From FEN-1073 sp050010135 (GTDB taxonomy: Bacteria > Chloroflexota > Anaerolineae > Anaerolineales > RBG-16-64-43): a stretch of DNA of 41,037 bases. The stretch spans positions 1-41,037 of the forward strand of contig JBEKLP010000014.1 in the NCBI GenBank assembly GCA_050010135.1. Direction: 5' to 3'. Shown here one piece after another: positions 15,349 through 23,308 of this stretch (position 1 is the stretch's first letter; each line of letters starts with the position of its first letter). The position numbers and the translations under genes were made by a program. The notes below the pieces were generated by a model that searched no databases, was not told the DNA's origin, and saw only the letters and a list, made by a program, of their open reading frames with translations.

Positions 15349-16038
15349 GTGAAACGTTCGGAAATCAATGCAATCATGCAAAAAGCGGATGACTTTATTC
15401 AAAGCCGTGGTTTTTACCTGCCCCCTTTTGCTTACTGGACGCCAGACGCCTGGACGAAGAAAGGACCGGAGGTGAGCGAGATTGTCGAGAACAACCTGGG
15501 CTGGGACATTACCGACTTCGGTCTGGGCGATTTCCACCGGACCGGATTATTTTTATTCACGATCCGCAACGGTAATATCCAAAACTGGCAGACGTTGCGG
15601 GGCAAGCTGTACGCCGAGAAAATCATGATCGTGGAAGACGGCCAGGTCACGCCAATGCATTTCCATTGGAAGAAAATGGAAGACATCATCAACCGTGGCG
15701 GCGGGGAACTCCTCATCCAGCTTTACCACGCCACCACCGACGAGCAACTCGACGAGAAAAACGCGGTGCACGTTTCCGTGGACGGCCTTCAGCACACGCT
15801 CGAACCTGGCGATACGATCCGGCTCGTTCCCGGGGAAAGCATCTCCCTCGAGCCGCGCTGTTACCACAAGTTTTGGGGCCAAGGGCGCGTCTTGATCGGC
15901 GAGGTGTCGCTGGTCAACGACGATCAGCATGACAATCGTTTTTACGAGCCCGTCGGCCGCTTCCCGGAAATTGACGAAGACGCGCCGCCGCTCTATCTGC
16001 TGTGCAACGACTACGCCCGGTACTATAAAGGGAAATAG
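15349..16038 (+). CDS. D-lyxose (D-mannose) ketol-isomerase, cupin family
   Basis: 229 residues from a GTG at 15349. This start gives the family-like N-terminus VKRSEINAIM; the open frame extends back to 15277 but would then encode a perfect RNA hairpin. Metal-binding cupin residues are visible in TPMHFHWKKMEDIINRGGGE: His104, His106 and Glu111, with His173 in CYHKFWGQG as the fourth ligand. The family (EC 5.3.1.15) interconverts D-lyxose and D-xylulose, and several members also act on D-mannose/D-fructose. It follows the transporter genes and precedes sugar kinase genes by seven bases, so it belongs to the same catabolic unit. Confidence 0.85.
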   Translation: MKRSEINAIMQKADDFIQSRGFYLPPFAYWTPDAWTKKGPEVSEIVENNLGWDITDFGLGDFHRTGLFLFTIRNGNIQNWQTLRGKLYAEKIMIVEDGQVTPMHFHWKKMEDIINRGGGELLIQLYHATTDEQLDEKNAVHVSVDGLQHTLEPGDTIRLVPGESISLEPRCYHKFWGQGRVLIGEVSLVNDDQHDNRFYEPVGRFPEIDEDAPPLYLLCNDYARYYKGK

Positions 16039-16045
16039 AGACGTG

Positions 16046-16267
16046 ATGGAAAAGGACTTAAGCGCCGTCGTCGCCGGTCACATCTGCCTGGATATTATTC
16101 CGGCCATGCCGGCAATCCCTCCCGGAGGATTTAAAGAGCCTTTCCTGCCGGGGTATCTGCTCGAGGTCGGCGCGGCGGCATTGTCTCCCGGTGGGGCGGT
16201 GTCCAATACCGGATTAGCTCTCCGGCGCCTGGGGATTCCCGCCCAGCTCATCTGCAAGCCCGGTGAT
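16046..16267 (+). pseudogene. Truncated PfkB-family sugar kinase (N-terminus only)
   Basis: The first 74 codons read as the start of a PfkB carbohydrate kinase: AVVAGHICLDIIPAMP, then GGAVSNTGLALRRLGIPAQL, the substrate-binding first signature. After CKPGD at about 16267 the family resemblance ends. The open frame runs on to 16393 over the following gene in another frame. Normal family length is about 300 residues, so about three quarters is missing, including the catalytic DTxGAGD motif. ATG at 16046, seven bases after the isomerase stop. Confidence 0.8.
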
Positions 16268-16310
16268 ATGCAATCGAAGTGGAAATTTTCGAATCTGGGA
16301 GAGGTGCGCA

Positions 16311-17210
16311 ATGAAGCGACTCTATGGCGGCATCGAAGCCGGCGGCACAAAGTTCGTCTGCATGGTCGCAACCGGCCCGGACGAAGTGGTTGAGGAGAAA
16401 CGTTTCCCCACCGCCGGCCCGGATGAAACCATCAACCAGACGAATTCCTTTTTTGCACCGTACGCCCGGCGGGGGGAACTGGCCGCAGTAGGAATCGCTT
16501 CCTTCGGCCCGGTGGATCTCAACCCCGCCTCGCCGACGTACGGCTACATTACCACTACTCCGAAAACCGAATGGATTAATGTGGATCTGCACGGCTGTAT
16601 CTCGCGGGCGCTGGATTTACCCGTCGTTTTGGATACGGACGTCAATGCGGCTGCTTTGGGCGAACATTACTGGACGGCGGAAAACAACTTGCTTGACCCC
16701 TTTGTCTACATAACTATTGGGACCGGGATCGGGGTGGGAGTCCTGGCCAACGGCCGGCCGGTGCACGGGCTGGTCCACATCGAAGCCGGTCACTTCGCCA
16801 TCCCCCACGACCGGCAAAAAGACCCGTTCCCGGGAATCTGTCCTTATCATGGCGACTGCCTGGAAGGATTGGGCTCGGGCACGGCGATCCATCGCCGCTG
16901 GGGCAAAAACGCGGAGGCCCTTCCGGATTCTCATCCGGCCTGGGAGCTGGAATCGGAGTACATTGCCCTGGCATTGATCAACCTGATCTACGCCTATTCC
17001 CCCCAGCGGATCGTGCTGGGAGGCGGCGTTTCCCAGCATGCCGGTCTACACGAGATTGTGCGCCGAAAAGTGCAACAAGGACTGAACGGATATATTCAAT
17101 CGCCCATGCTATTGAAGACGATTGATGAATATATCGTCCCGCCCTCCCTTGGGAATAGATCGGGAGTATTGGGAGCAATCGCCATGGCAATTGATCTGGT
17201 GAAATCATAA
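16311..17210 (+). CDS. ROK-family fructokinase
   Basis: 299 residues from the ATG at 16311; the frame is open upstream but without family sequence. ATP-binding GGIEAGGTKFVCMVA lies at 6-20. DTDVNAAALGEHYW (108-121) carries the catalytic Asp110. The zinc site typical of ScrK/GmuE-type fructokinases is complete: His161 followed by Cys177, His180 and Cys183. The glycine-rich IGTGIGVGV (136-144) is also present. It should phosphorylate a ketohexose, most likely D-fructose, to the 6-phosphate in the cytoplasm. Next to the isomerase it would complete a mannose-fructose-fructose 6-phosphate route. It starts within the out-of-frame tail of the truncated PfkB gene. Confidence 0.88.
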   Translation: MKRLYGGIEAGGTKFVCMVATGPDEVVEEKRFPTAGPDETINQTNSFFAPYARRGELAAVGIASFGPVDLNPASPTYGYITTTPKTEWINVDLHGCISRALDLPVVLDTDVNAAALGEHYWTAENNLLDPFVYITIGTGIGVGVLANGRPVHGLVHIEAGHFAIPHDRQKDPFPGICPYHGDCLEGLGSGTAIHRRWGKNAEALPDSHPAWELESEYIALALINLIYAYSPQRIVLGGGVSQHAGLHEIVRRKVQQGLNGYIQSPMLLKTIDEYIVPPSLGNRSGVLGAIAMAIDLVKS

Positions 17211-17293
17211 TTCAATATTAGGGCGTGCCGGACTGGAGTGAAAACCGTCTCTCATATTGTTAATTCAGACCATCCTTCCAATCGGAACATTTA

Positions 17294-17611
17294 TTAAATG
17301 GGAAGGTCAGAGCACGCTCCGCCGATTGGAAAATAAAATCTAGCACCCGGGTCCACTCTACCACTGTCTGGGCTCAGACGTGATGGCGATGGATTTCCGC
17401 GCATGCATTGGACTCTCGCAAGGTTGTGGAATCCGTCGATCGAAGCGCGGATGATGGAATGACCGCGGGAGCGAAGTTCCTTCTCGAGGGAATCAGCCAG
17501 GGTCGTCTTGCCCGCAGTGTCGATACCGTCCAACGCGATCGCCAGGGGATGGGAGGTTTTTCTTTGGTGGATGTACCCGGCAATTTCACACACCGCCTGA
17601 TCGTTGTTCAT
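17294..17611 (-). pseudogene. Truncated uridine-kinase-like P-loop protein
   Basis: 105 residues from the ATG at 17611, overlapping the methyltransferase stop as ATGA. Residues about 21-40 hold a P-loop (ALDGIDTAGKTTLADSL) and about 47-62 the segment IIRASIDGFHNLARVQ, as in uridine-kinase-like proteins. In that family a SPE...DSFDY segment and about 120 more residues follow; here only unrelated, Pro- and Arg-rich sequence follows before the stop. It is therefore probably a 3'-deleted gene, although a short product may be made. Confidence 0.65.
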
Positions 17612-18312
17612 AGCTGATTTACAAATTTTCCCTCGCCGTAAATAAAATAATGCGGCGTTTCGCTGACGGTTGTGTTCCAACCCAGCAACCTCAGCCGCTT
17701 CTCCAACTCTTCGCGCTCGTAGAAAATCTTGACGACCCGGAATTCCCGCCCGTCGTTGAGCCGCCGTAAGGCTTCGCCCTGCACTGGGTCGACGGGGGTA
17801 TGGTCGCGCGCGGCGGAGGTTGGATCGAACTTTGAGTCGACGAAGAACACCCGCCCGCCGGGTTTGAGCGCATCGGCCACCGTCCGCCAGAAGGTCTCGA
17901 AGCGCTGCGGAGGAACGTGGGAAAGCCAGAAACCGAAGAAGACAGTGTCGAATCGCTCCTCCGGTCTCCATGCGAAAATATCGGTCTGGATATATCGGAC
18001 CTTTTTCGAGTGCAACCGCTGCCGGTTCAGTTCGAGAACCTCCGGCGCGGCATCCACGGCCGTGACGGAGCGCGCGGCAGCGAGAAGCTGCTGGGTCCAC
18101 AGACCGGTGCCGCAGGCCAGCTCCAGCACGTCGCCGGCGGGCTGGAACCGGTCGAGCGCCGCACGGACCATCGCGGCTTCCTCGAACCACTGTGCGTTGG
18201 CTTCCGGCCCGCGGTCGTAGCGCCCCCGGCGGAGAAACCACTCGTCGTATTCGGGCGCCCGGGCGCGATAGTAGGCGATTTGTTGGTGGAGCAGTTCGTC
18301 GAGGGAATCCAT
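17608..18312 (-). CDS. Class I SAM-dependent methyltransferase
   Basis: 234 residues. Motif I DVLELACGTGLWTQQL (about 61-76) binds S-adenosylmethionine; motif II region is VTAVDAAPEVLELN, motif III about DTVFFGFWLSHVPP, and post-motif III LKPGGRVFFVDS. The N-terminus (QIAYYRARAPEYDEWFLRRG) is typical of small-molecule or demethylmenaquinone-like methyltransferases of this size. The substrate is unknown. It shares an ATGA overlap with the downstream kinase-like fragment. Two broken paralogues lie in the window, at 18635-18807 and 8628-8710. Confidence 0.88.
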   Translation of the reverse strand: MDSLDELLHQQIAYYRARAPEYDEWFLRRGRYDRGPEANAQWFEEAAMVRAALDRFQPAGDVLELACGTGLWTQQLLAAARSVTAVDAAPEVLELNRQRLHSKKVRYIQTDIFAWRPEERFDTVFFGFWLSHVPPQRFETFWRTVADALKPGGRVFFVDSKFDPTSAARDHTPVDPVQGEALRRLNDGREFRVVKIFYEREELEKRLRLLGWNTTVSETPHYFIYGEGKFVNQL

Positions 18313-18384
18313 GGAAAAAATTTTTTTCGTCTTCTGTCTGGGGCGGGTACGATTGTTCGCCGATTTCTCGTTAGGAGATTGCCC

Positions 18385-18633
18385 TTAATCCATGAGCCGG
18401 TATCGTCCCAGTGTGCAGATGGTGCGGAACCCGAGCTGGCGGTAAACACTCTCGCCCGCCGCGGTGGCTTGCAGGATCGCTGCCCGTGCGCCCAAGGTCT
18501 TCGCCGTCAAGAGCGGCGCGAGCGTGACGCTGCGCCCGATGCCCCGCCTGCGGAATTCGGGCAGCGTGGCGACGTGATAAATCCCCACAATCCCGTCGGC
18601 GAGAAACGAGGTGGAGGAGGCGGCCGGTCGGCC
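18385..18633 (-). pseudogene. C-terminal fragment of a GNAT acetyltransferase
   Basis: About 83 codons that match the C-terminus of the intact GNAT at 19728-20513: SFLADGIVGIYHVATLPEF against SFLSDGVAGIYFVATLPEF, then RRRGIGRSVTLAPL and VYRQLGFRTI. The N-terminal two thirds are missing. The 5' end is joined at about 18634 to a methyltransferase fragment in another frame, so no sensible start exists. An internal ATG at 18588 could give 67 residues but would lack the fold's N-terminal half. Confidence 0.85.
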
Positions 18634-18634
18634 T

Positions 18635-18807
18635 TCAAACCGTCGAGCGCGGTGCGGACGACGGCGACTTCTTCAAACCATTGTGCGTTGACTTCCGGTC
18701 CGCGGTCGTACCGCCCCTACCGCAAAAACCACTCGTCGTATTCCGGCGCGCGGGCGCGGCAATAAGCGATTTGTTCGTGTAATAAATTCCCTTTTTGCTC
18801 CGTCATT
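18635..18807 (-). pseudogene. N-terminal fragment of a SAM methyltransferase paralogue
   Basis: From the ATG at 18807 the frame reads NLLHEQIAYCRARAPEYDEW, then FLR, an in-frame TAG, then GRYDRGPEVNAQWFEE, VAVVRTALDGL. It matches the first 55 or so residues of the intact methyltransferase at 17608-18312. It breaks off at about 18635, directly against the GNAT fragment. The stop codon and the loss of the SAM domain make it non-functional. Confidence 0.85.
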
Positions 18808-18871
18808 AATAGAAATCCGGATGGTCCTTCAAGAAATATATCATCGGATGCCTTTCATCAACCCGAATGGG

Positions 18872-19516
18872 TCATATGGGGAATTCCGCATACGGCTTGG
18901 CATGAAATGTTATCGTCACGTTTTCCGGAAGGGTATGGCTCCCCACCGTAAAACCTTTGGAAAACATGATGAAACCAAGGCAGCGGTCTTCGGATGAAAA
19001 TTTTCCATAAACACTGAACGCCCCCGGTCCGTTTGGATTATCGAAGGACACGGAAAATGAATATTCATTATCAGCCCCGATTTGAAGCGTACTATTTAAA
19101 TCAATTTCTTCATCTATGAAACCCATATCGCTCTCAATAAAAACCATCACGGTCTCTTCTTGCAGCGCACACTGTTCTATTCGGAAAGACACGATCGAAT
19201 TCGGATATATCATGGGCCACACCACGTCCCATTCCTCGCTTTCCCACAACCCTGGGCGAACATCGCAAGAAAGAATCGTCGGTTGAGGAGTGCTTAGGGG
19301 GGCCGGGGTGGGCGTGCGGGTCGGCATGCGCACGGTGGTGTTGGTCGGGCGGTGTGAGAAAGTTGCTGTTATTGTTGCGGTGGACTCCATGGTTTCCGTG
19401 TATGCGATAGTGGGAGTAAGGGTGACCGTGGGCGTTGCGAGAGAGCCACATCCCTGAAGGCAGGCGCCAGCGAAGAAGACGGCTGCAGCATTACGGATGA
19501 AAGAATGGATTTTCAT
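18872..19516 (-). CDS. Putative lipoprotein with Thr/Pro-rich linker
   Basis: 214 residues. A signal peptide with a lipobox (ACLQGC, Cys23) is followed by about 60 residues rich in Thr and Pro (PTVTLTPT, PTRTPTPAPLSTPQPT). The C-terminal domain (about 85-214) is predicted to be beta-rich, with pairs of cysteines that could form disulfides. I do not recognise its family. The design (anchor, flexible linker, small beta domain) is common among surface proteins of Chloroflexota. It is encoded on the same strand as the neighbouring genes but with its own long leader, and appears monocistronic. Confidence 0.8.
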   Translation of the reverse strand: MKIHSFIRNAAAVFFAGACLQGCGSLATPTVTLTPTIAYTETMESTATITATFSHRPTNTTVRMPTRTPTPAPLSTPQPTILSCDVRPGLWESEEWDVVWPMIYPNSIVSFRIEQCALQEETVMVFIESDMGFIDEEIDLNSTLQIGADNEYSFSVSFDNPNGPGAFSVYGKFSSEDRCLGFIMFSKGFTVGSHTLPENVTITFHAKPYAEFPI

Positions 19517-19727
19517 GGACCATCCTTTCGGGTAGGAAAGTCCGGTTGCCCGCCGTCCCTTCCGGTTTTCCCCGGGTGATTAGGAGGGTAAGGCTAGGGG
19601 GCTGAGAGTATTATAGCAATAAAGTTCACTGGCAAAATGCAGCCGGAGGCGGATTTACTTTACAGGTCTTCCATGATTCTATTCGCGGCGCATTGGATAC
19701 CCCGCTACCTGTGCCGGTACCGGGAGT

Positions 19728-20513
19728 TTACTCCACCAACCCGAACTGCCCCATCGTGCTATACCGCTGGAATCCGAGCCGCCGGTACACCGGCTCGCCG
19801 AGCGCGGACGCTTGCAGAATCGCGCCGTGCGCACCGATGTCGCGTGCTTTTCGAAGGGGAGCGAGCGTGATGCTCCGCCCGAGACCCTTTCTTCGGAACT
19901 CGGGCAATGTGGCGACGAAATAAATCCCCGCCACCCCGTCGGAGAGAAACGAGGCGGAGGAAGTGGCCGGGCGGCATCCGTACCGTCCGAGAAAAAAATC
20001 CAGCCGGCCGCAGCCTTTAGCGGAATGCATCAACTCGTAGAAATGATCCGCCTCGGATTCGGGGTGGTTGAACAAGCCGAGGGTGACCACCCACGCCCAC
20101 TCGCGCAACGCGAGATCGTTCGAAACGTTTTCGATCTCCAGCCCCGGCGGCGTTTCGACATTGGATGGCGAGTCGGAAAGCTCCATCCCCATACCGGCGG
20201 TTTCCCACTTTTTCGCAAAACCCTCCCGGATCAGATGCTCCTCCAGGTTCTCCGGGCGGGTGGACGGGCCGGTCCTCCACGAGCGTGGGGCATTTCCGAG
20301 CCGGATCTGTTCTTTCACGGACCGGATTTCCTTCCCGGCATCCGAGGCGGAAAAATCCGCTCCGAAAATCGTGCCGGCCCACGGGGAGGGGGTGAGATTC
20401 ACCCAGGAGACGTTCGGCCCGATGTGGATCGGCTTCTTGGAAAATTCCGCGACCGTCCGATACAATTCGAAGAGGTTGCCTTCGATGGCTTGGGGGATTT
20501 TAGAAACGTTCAT
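19728..20513 (-). CDS. GNAT-family N-acetyltransferase, two-part form
   Basis: 261 residues from the ATG at 20513; the open frame extends far upstream over the PAP2 gene in another frame and is not used. The C-terminal half holds the GNAT core: GVAGIYFVATLPEFRRKGLG (about 195-214) with the acetyl-CoA loop, followed by ARDIGAHGAILQASALGEPV, and YRRLGFQRYSTMG. The N-terminal half is a divergent domain. The substrate is unknown. It is the intact relative of the fragment at 18385-18633. Confidence 0.85.
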   Translation of the reverse strand: MNVSKIPQAIEGNLFELYRTVAEFSKKPIHIGPNVSWVNLTPSPWAGTIFGADFSASDAGKEIRSVKEQIRLGNAPRSWRTGPSTRPENLEEHLIREGFAKKWETAGMGMELSDSPSNVETPPGLEIENVSNDLALREWAWVVTLGLFNHPESEADHFYELMHSAKGCGRLDFFLGRYGCRPATSSASFLSDGVAGIYFVATLPEFRRKGLGRSITLAPLRKARDIGAHGAILQASALGEPVYRRLGFQRYSTMGQFGLVE

Positions 20514-20572
20514 CCTCTGCAGAAAGAACGGAAATTTTGTAACCCGATGCGGGGTTTTTCGGGTTTGGAGGG

Positions 20573-21214
20573 TCAGGCCTTCCGCAGGAGGAGCCGCATA
20601 TACAGCCAGCACAATCCAAAAGCCAGCGCCAGGCCGAATATCACATCGGCGATGTAATGCTGTTTGATCAGCATCGTCGAGGCGACGATCAGCGCGGTCC
20701 AGACCGCCACCGGGATTCCCACGCGCCGGTCCACCCGCCACCAGTGGATTGCGAGGATGGTGGAAACCGACGTATGCAGGCTGGGGAAACAGTTGAAGGG
20801 ATTGTCGCCGGCGTAGACGTCGCGGATCATCCGGGTGAACAGGTCGGTGCCCAGGAGCACCGGGCGGATCACCTCCGACTGCGCGAAAAAATAAAAACCG
20901 TAGCTGATCATCATCACCGTGATGACTGCCAGGCAGGCGGATTGAAACACCTTCGTCCGGAAAAGGAGGAAGAGAATGAGGGTTGCATAAACAAACGGAT
21001 TGAGGGAGACGTACGGGATGACGAAGATGGGAACCACCGGCAGGGCGGTGTCGATGGGGGTCTGCAAATTCAGGACCGCTGGCCCGTGGTTCAGGACGGC
21101 ATAGAGCTCGTTGCTGAGAAATACCCCGACCGCCAGCAGGATGCAGATCCCCGCATTGGCCCAGCCGGTTCCGAAAACACCCGCGCCGAAGAGTCGTTTG
21201 AGTTTGGGTATCAT
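20573..21214 (-). CDS. PAP2-superfamily membrane phosphatase/transferase
   Basis: 213 residues with about six hydrophobic segments. The PAP2 signature is present: NCFPSLHTS (141-149, catalytic His147) and later STMLIKQHYIADVIFG (179-194, with His186 and Asp190). The first PAP2 motif (KxxxxxxRP) is less clear; EVIRPVL (114-120) may correspond. The spacing resembles the inositolphosphotransferase-like PAP2 subgroup. It may act on a lipid phosphate or phosphodiester at the membrane surface. GGAGGAATTTCC precedes the ATG. Confidence 0.85.
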   Translation of the reverse strand: MIPKLKRLFGAGVFGTGWANAGICILLAVGVFLSNELYAVLNHGPAVLNLQTPIDTALPVVPIFVIPYVSLNPFVYATLILFLLFRTKVFQSACLAVITVMMISYGFYFFAQSEVIRPVLLGTDLFTRMIRDVYAGDNPFNCFPSLHTSVSTILAIHWWRVDRRVGIPVAVWTALIVASTMLIKQHYIADVIFGLALAFGLCWLYMRLLLRKA

Positions 21215-21445
21215 GGAAATTCCTCCCGCCCGAAAGGTTATCGACGGAGTGGATTATACCGCCGTGCGGATTTCCAATATCGACTCTGATCGATGAAAAG
21301 GAGAAAGGTCGATGGTGAAGTCCGGCGGTTTGGAAAATATCCAAACTATGCGGATAGAATTCGAATCCGGTGCTATGACTATCGGCTTAGCCCATGAACA
21401 ATGAATGATGCAAGGACGACTATTATTCGAAAGTAGAGAAGATTA

Positions 21446-21652
21446 TTAAACAGGCGGCAGATTATTTCCGAGGAAAATATGGACGATAATCGACCCGGCC
21501 ATCAAGAGGGAGAGCGCGATGAATGTCAAAACAAGGATCGGACGAATCCGCTTAGACGGAAGTCCAATACTTTTTCTTTTTTGCCGGTCTTTGCTATCCA
21601 GGGCGATTCCGCCTGCCGCGGTTATAGGGATCGCTGCACAGAACATGCACAT
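21446..21652 (-). CDS. Small MCMFC-type membrane protein
   Basis: 68 residues. The ATG at 21652 is chosen because GGAGG lies five bases before it; a longer frame to 21829 has no such site. The N-terminus MCMFCAAIPITAAGGIAL has two closely spaced cysteines, then a basic stretch (KDRQKRKSIGLPSKRIR), then one transmembrane segment (about 42-64). I recall similar N-termini in small Chloroflexota proteins, but no function is known to me. The CxxC-like pair (Cys2, Cys5) could bind a metal or be lipid-modified; this is inference. Confidence 0.65.
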   Translation of the reverse strand: MCMFCAAIPITAAGGIALDSKDRQKRKSIGLPSKRIRPILVLTFIALSLLMAGSIIVHIFLGNNLPPV

Positions 21653-21847
21653 GCTTGCCTCCGTCGGAGTCGCTGCCAAATTTCCAACACAACGAATAAT
21701 TATATCCCCATAATGCTTTCTGGGTGCCTGCTGCAAGGTCCACCGTTCCAGCTCGCCTTCACCTTTCGGTCTCAGGCCCGCCCAGACCCGCCGTGTGGAG
21801 CCGGGGGTTTCCGTGGGTATGACAATCACGCGCTAATAAAGGAAGGA

Positions 21848-22753
21848 TCATTCTTTCGCCCCGGGCAGTTCTTGCATGAAAGCCCGCACCACCTCCAGGA
21901 AGCGCGCGGATTGATCGCGGTGGATATTGTGGCCCGCCCCGGCAATATGCGCGATGCTCAGATGCGAAACCATCGCCCGCAGGCTGGCGGCCTGCGCATC
22001 GGTGACGATCGCGCCCCGCTCCGGATCGGCCGTGAGGAGCAGCACCGGGCAGTTGATTCCCCGCAGCAGCCGCGGCCAATCCACCTCGGGCAGAACATCC
22101 TCGTGGAAGAAACTGAGGCTCAGACGTGTTTTGGAATCGGCCCACGGGATCAAATCTTCCTCCGGCCAGTTGGGCGCTGCAAGGCGCTGGGCGGCGATAA
22201 TTTCACTGCGCGAATGACGCCGGAACCCTGCGATCCATTCCTTGGATTGCGCGCGCCACTGGGCAGTGAACGGCGGGGGGAAATCTTTCATCCACCACGC
22301 AGGCGGGTCTTCGAGGAGTACGGCGCCCGGGAGGTCCGGATGCCGGCCCGCCAGCACCAGCACCGTCATCGCCCCCATCGAATGGCCGAGCACGATCGGA
22401 CGGGGCAGCTTCAGGCCTGCGATCACGCCGGCCAGGTCGTCTGCCTGGTCGAGCGGCCCATACCCCCGGGCCGGCGCTTGCGACCGCCCGTGTCCGCGCG
22501 CGTCCAGCATTACGACGTCGTACGATCTCTCGAGCGCGCGGGCCACGGACGTCCAGCACAGGCCGTCGTCGGCAAATCCGTGCGCCAGAACGAGGGGCGG
22601 TTTGTCGCCGCCGGTGCGGTAATAGTGCAGGCGGATTCCGTTCGCCCAGATATCTCCGGACGGCCAGGCCGGCGGATCCGCGTTCCGGCTTCCGCGGCCG
22701 GGGGCGGGATCCGAATTATCCTTGGAACTGCCCTCTTCCGGTTTATTTGACAA
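21848..22753 (-). CDS. Alpha/beta hydrolase
   Basis: 301 residues from a TTG start at 22753. The fold is clear: LVLAHGFADDGLCW (oxyanion HG at 58-59), DARGHGRS (84-91), nucleophile elbow GHSMG with Ser125, VLLLTADPE (acidic residue), and IAGAGHNIHRDQ with the catalytic His. The first 30 residues are a Pro/Gly/Asp-rich extension, so a later start is possible. The gene overlaps the end of the OsmC gene by 11 bases and is probably translated with it. Substrate unknown; an ester or related hydrolase. Confidence 0.85.
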   Translation of the reverse strand: MSNKPEEGSSKDNSDPAPGRGSRNADPPAWPSGDIWANGIRLHYYRTGGDKPPLVLAHGFADDGLCWTSVARALERSYDVVMLDARGHGRSQAPARGYGPLDQADDLAGVIAGLKLPRPIVLGHSMGAMTVLVLAGRHPDLPGAVLLEDPPAWWMKDFPPPFTAQWRAQSKEWIAGFRRHSRSEIIAAQRLAAPNWPEEDLIPWADSKTRLSLSFFHEDVLPEVDWPRLLRGINCPVLLLTADPERGAIVTDAQAASLRAMVSHLSIAHIAGAGHNIHRDQSARFLEVVRAFMQELPGAKE

Positions 22754-23162
22754 GCGTCGCCTTCAGCCGGATTTCCACACCGGTCAGGGCTTTGGATACC
22801 GGGCAATTCTTCTTGGCGTCTTCCGCGTATCGCTGAAAGGCCGCATCGTCCAATTGGGGAACGTCGGCTTCCGTGACGAGTTCGATCAGAGTGATTTTGG
22901 GACCCGCGTCCAGATGAACGGTGGCTGTTGTTGCGATCCGGCGGGGGATGAAACCCGCCGACGAGAGCGCCCCGGAGAAAGCCATCGAAAAACAGCCGGC
23001 GTGCGCCGCGCCGAGCAATTCCTCCGGGTTCGTTCCCGGGCCGGATTCAAAACGCGAGGCAAACGAGAACGGCCCCTCGAAAACGCCGCTGCCCACCTTC
23101 ATCGTCCCGGACCCTTCTTTTAATGAGCCCTTCCACTCCGCGGATGAAATTCGAGTCGCCAT
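22743..23162 (-). CDS. OsmC/Ohr-family peroxiredoxin
   Basis: 139 residues from the ATG at 23162, preceded by GGAGGAACC. The two catalytic cysteines of the OsmC family are visible: Cys57 in AAHAGCFSMA and Cys120 in KKNCPVSKAL. The N-terminal MATRISSAEWKGSLKEGSGT is typical of the OsmC branch. It reduces organic hydroperoxides, usually with lipoyl or thiol donors. It is first in a two-gene unit with the alpha/beta hydrolase. Confidence 0.9.
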   Translation of the reverse strand: MATRISSAEWKGSLKEGSGTMKVGSGVFEGPFSFASRFESGPGTNPEELLGAAHAGCFSMAFSGALSSAGFIPRRIATTATVHLDAGPKITLIELVTEADVPQLDDAAFQRYAEDAKKNCPVSKALTGVEIRLKATLVK

Positions 23163-23308
23163 GGTTCCTCCTAGTCTCCGGCATGGGCAATCCTTGCCGC
23201 GCACGCCGGTGCCGCGCGTGCGGCATGTTGATTATAGTGCGGCCGTCAAGCTCGGCAACGCGATATTTGCAGCGCGGTGGGAATAAACGGAAATACCAGG
23301 GATTCCCC

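Noticed and set aside
17278..17329. CCAATCGG/CCGATTGG inverted repeat after the ROK gene as a terminator
   Set aside because: Arms of 8 bp are separated by 36 bases with no T-tract. Too weak to claim.
21312..21404. 30-codon plus-strand ORF with an AGGAG-like site before the ATG
   Set aside because: No family resemblance and too short to judge. The purine-rich stretch can arise by chance.
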